Shown piece after piece: positions 4,564 through 5,412 of a stretch of 5,412 nt of DNA; position 1 is the stretch's first letter; each line of letters starts with the position of its first letter. Origin of the DNA: CALOCY01 sp942491975 (GTDB taxonomy: Bacteria > Bacteroidota > Bacteroidia > Bacteroidales > Prolixibacteraceae). The DNA is taken from contig CALOCY010000016.1 in assembly GCA_942491975.1 (NCBI GenBank), forward strand, positions 1-5,412. The letters run 5' to 3'. The notes under the pieces were generated by a model. It saw nothing but the letters and a program-made list of their open reading frames with translations, was not told where the DNA came from and searched no databases. A program made the translations under genes and the position numbers.

Positions 4564-4653
4564 TTCATACAAATTTGTTTATTGAGTAAATTATTTTATC
4601 ATAAATTTTTTTAAAAATTTTTTGTCAAAAATTATTTTCGTTGTCATTGTTTT
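4564..4653 (+). repeat. Dispersed repeat C, copy 2 (TTCATACAA unit)
   Basis: Same landmark order as 4358-4446: TTCATACAA, a GAG-containing spacer (ATTGAGT against AACTCGAGA), the 23-base A/T block, TTTTTTGTCAAAAATTATTTT and GTTGTCATTGTTTT. The 206-base offset is close to the 216-base offset of the RNA-gene duplication, and both units contain TTCATACAA. I found no leader-like sequence after it. Confidence 0.7.
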
Positions 4654-5208
4654 AATTAATTACAATTTATTTTACTGAGAAAATTTCGTCATTGATTTTT
4701 TTTCTAAAATTTTTTGTGTGTAAAATTTTTAGCAACAAACAATTGACACAAATTATCGTTGCTAGTTTTTGCAAAAATGTTTTTTGTAAAATTATTTTTT
4801 AATTTTTCTCTGTTGAAAATTTATAAAATTATTTTCTAAAAATATTTTTTTGTCGTTATAATTTTTTATTTCACAATTTACAAACTAAAAAACATTCGTC
4901 CAATTTATAAAAACAAAAAACAAAAAATAAAAACTTAAACATGACAAATATTTTTTTACAATTAATTAAAACGCTTGTCAAAAAATTTTTTCTGTGAAAA
5001 ATTTTTTTAGTTAACATCATTTCTAAAAATTTAACAAACACAATTTTACTAACGATAATCTTTTTTTATTTTTAACACACACAATTTTATTTTTAATTTT
5101 TATATTCTTGCTATGAACAAAAATATATTTTTATACTGTCGCAAAATTTTCTGACAACTTTTTTCGTAACCAAAATGTAAAATTATTTTTGTGAATTAAT
5201 TCTGTAAA
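4654..5208. other. A/T-rich intergenic stretch with scattered short repeats, no gene
   Basis: Contains GTCAAAA/CTGTGAAAA motifs of the array type (about 4810 and 4977), AAAAACTTAAAC (4929-4940, also at 4509-4520) and CAAACTAAAAAACATTCGTC (4881-4900), which recurs at 5263. No frame, RNA motif or long hairpin worth reporting. Confidence 0.5.
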
Positions 5209-5238
5209 ATATTTGAACGACCGGCAATTTAAATTCTT
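5209..5238 (+). repeat. Dispersed repeat B, copy 2 (ATATTTGAACGA...GGCAATTTAA)
   Basis: ATATTTGAACGACCGGCAAT followed by TTAAATTCTT, partner of 3586-3614. Followed by CAAACTAAATTCTTCGATTC and a second CAAACTAAA-initiated segment, a small local duplication of about 27-30 bases (5241-5287). Confidence 0.6.
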
Positions 5239-5262
5239 GACAAACTAAATTCTTCGATTCAT

Positions 5263-5286
5263 CAAACTAAAAAACAAATTCGTCGA
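5263..5286 (+). repeat. Dispersed repeat D, copy 2 (CAAACTAAAAAACA..TTCGTC)
   Basis: CAAACTAAAAAACA then AATTCGTCGA. The earlier copy at 4881-4902 has CAAACTAAAAAACA then TTCGTCCA, two bases shorter. It sits directly after repeat B, near the GC-poor right edge of the window (5287-5412), where only A/T runs remain. Confidence 0.5.
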
Positions 5287-5412
5287 TTAAAGAAAAAAAA
5301 TTTTTAATTAAAAAATTTTTAAAAATATTTTTTGCAAAAAAATAATTTTAAAAATATTTTATAAATTAAAAAATTATTTCAAAAATATTTTTTTAAAAAA
5401 ATTTTTTTGAAA

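Noticed and set aside
1..5412. CRISPR array
   Set aside because: The repeats are A/T satellites with no constant repeat alternating with unique spacers, and the sequence looks eukaryotic.

Overview
The window looks like intergenic nuclear DNA from a eukaryote with an extremely A+T-rich genome (by eye 80-85% A+T overall, above 90% in long stretches). I find no protein-coding gene I can defend, no tRNA or rRNA, no CRISPR array and no recognisable transposase or reverse transcriptase. Nothing suggests a bacterial or organellar genome: there are no compact genes, operons or Shine-Dalgarno sites. I cannot place the organism more precisely. The longest open frames are low-complexity, mostly lack an ATG, or run through tandem repeats.

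The most informative part is 712-2115. Three related elements of about 97-117 bases share an almost invariant 5' leader (core TTGACGGCCACCTATTCAAG followed by TA), an internal AAGTAAAYAGA block and a 3' TAGGTCYG block. Two (787-898 and 1003-1119) are tandem direct copies, each with its own upstream element (TAGTTATC, then TTCATACAA, at identical spacing). The third (1969-2065) is on the minus strand, facing them. Between leader and 3' block the copies diverge, but each can fold, and leader and 3' block are complementary in all three. I interpret them as a small family of structured non-coding RNA genes. An invariant leader ending at GTA followed by a variable body resembles spliced-leader RNA genes, but that identification is inference.

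Layout: 1-267 is A/T runs with a 46% GC island. 268-478 is non-repetitive, and 470-720 is a tandem array with about 73-bp units. 712-1123 holds the duplicated RNA units and 1124-1963 featureless A/T-rich DNA. 1964-2115 holds the inverted RNA copy. 2116-2898 is A/T-rich DNA with palindromes, a hairpin and a stray copy of the array repeat. 2899-3133 is a 40% GC block with imperfect inverted ends, possibly a small non-autonomous element. 3134-3240 is a short TTTTGCAAAA tandem and 3251-3410 a 42% GC single-copy island. 3503-3614 holds two dispersed repeats whose partners lie elsewhere in the window. 3817-4190 is a second array, again with 73-75-bp spacing. 4358-4653 is a duplication with 206-bp offset. 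4654-5412 is A/T-rich DNA with further dispersed repeats.

The interest therefore lies in repeat architecture and a likely RNA gene family, not in proteins. All statements come from reading by eye. Alignments and folds were not computed.
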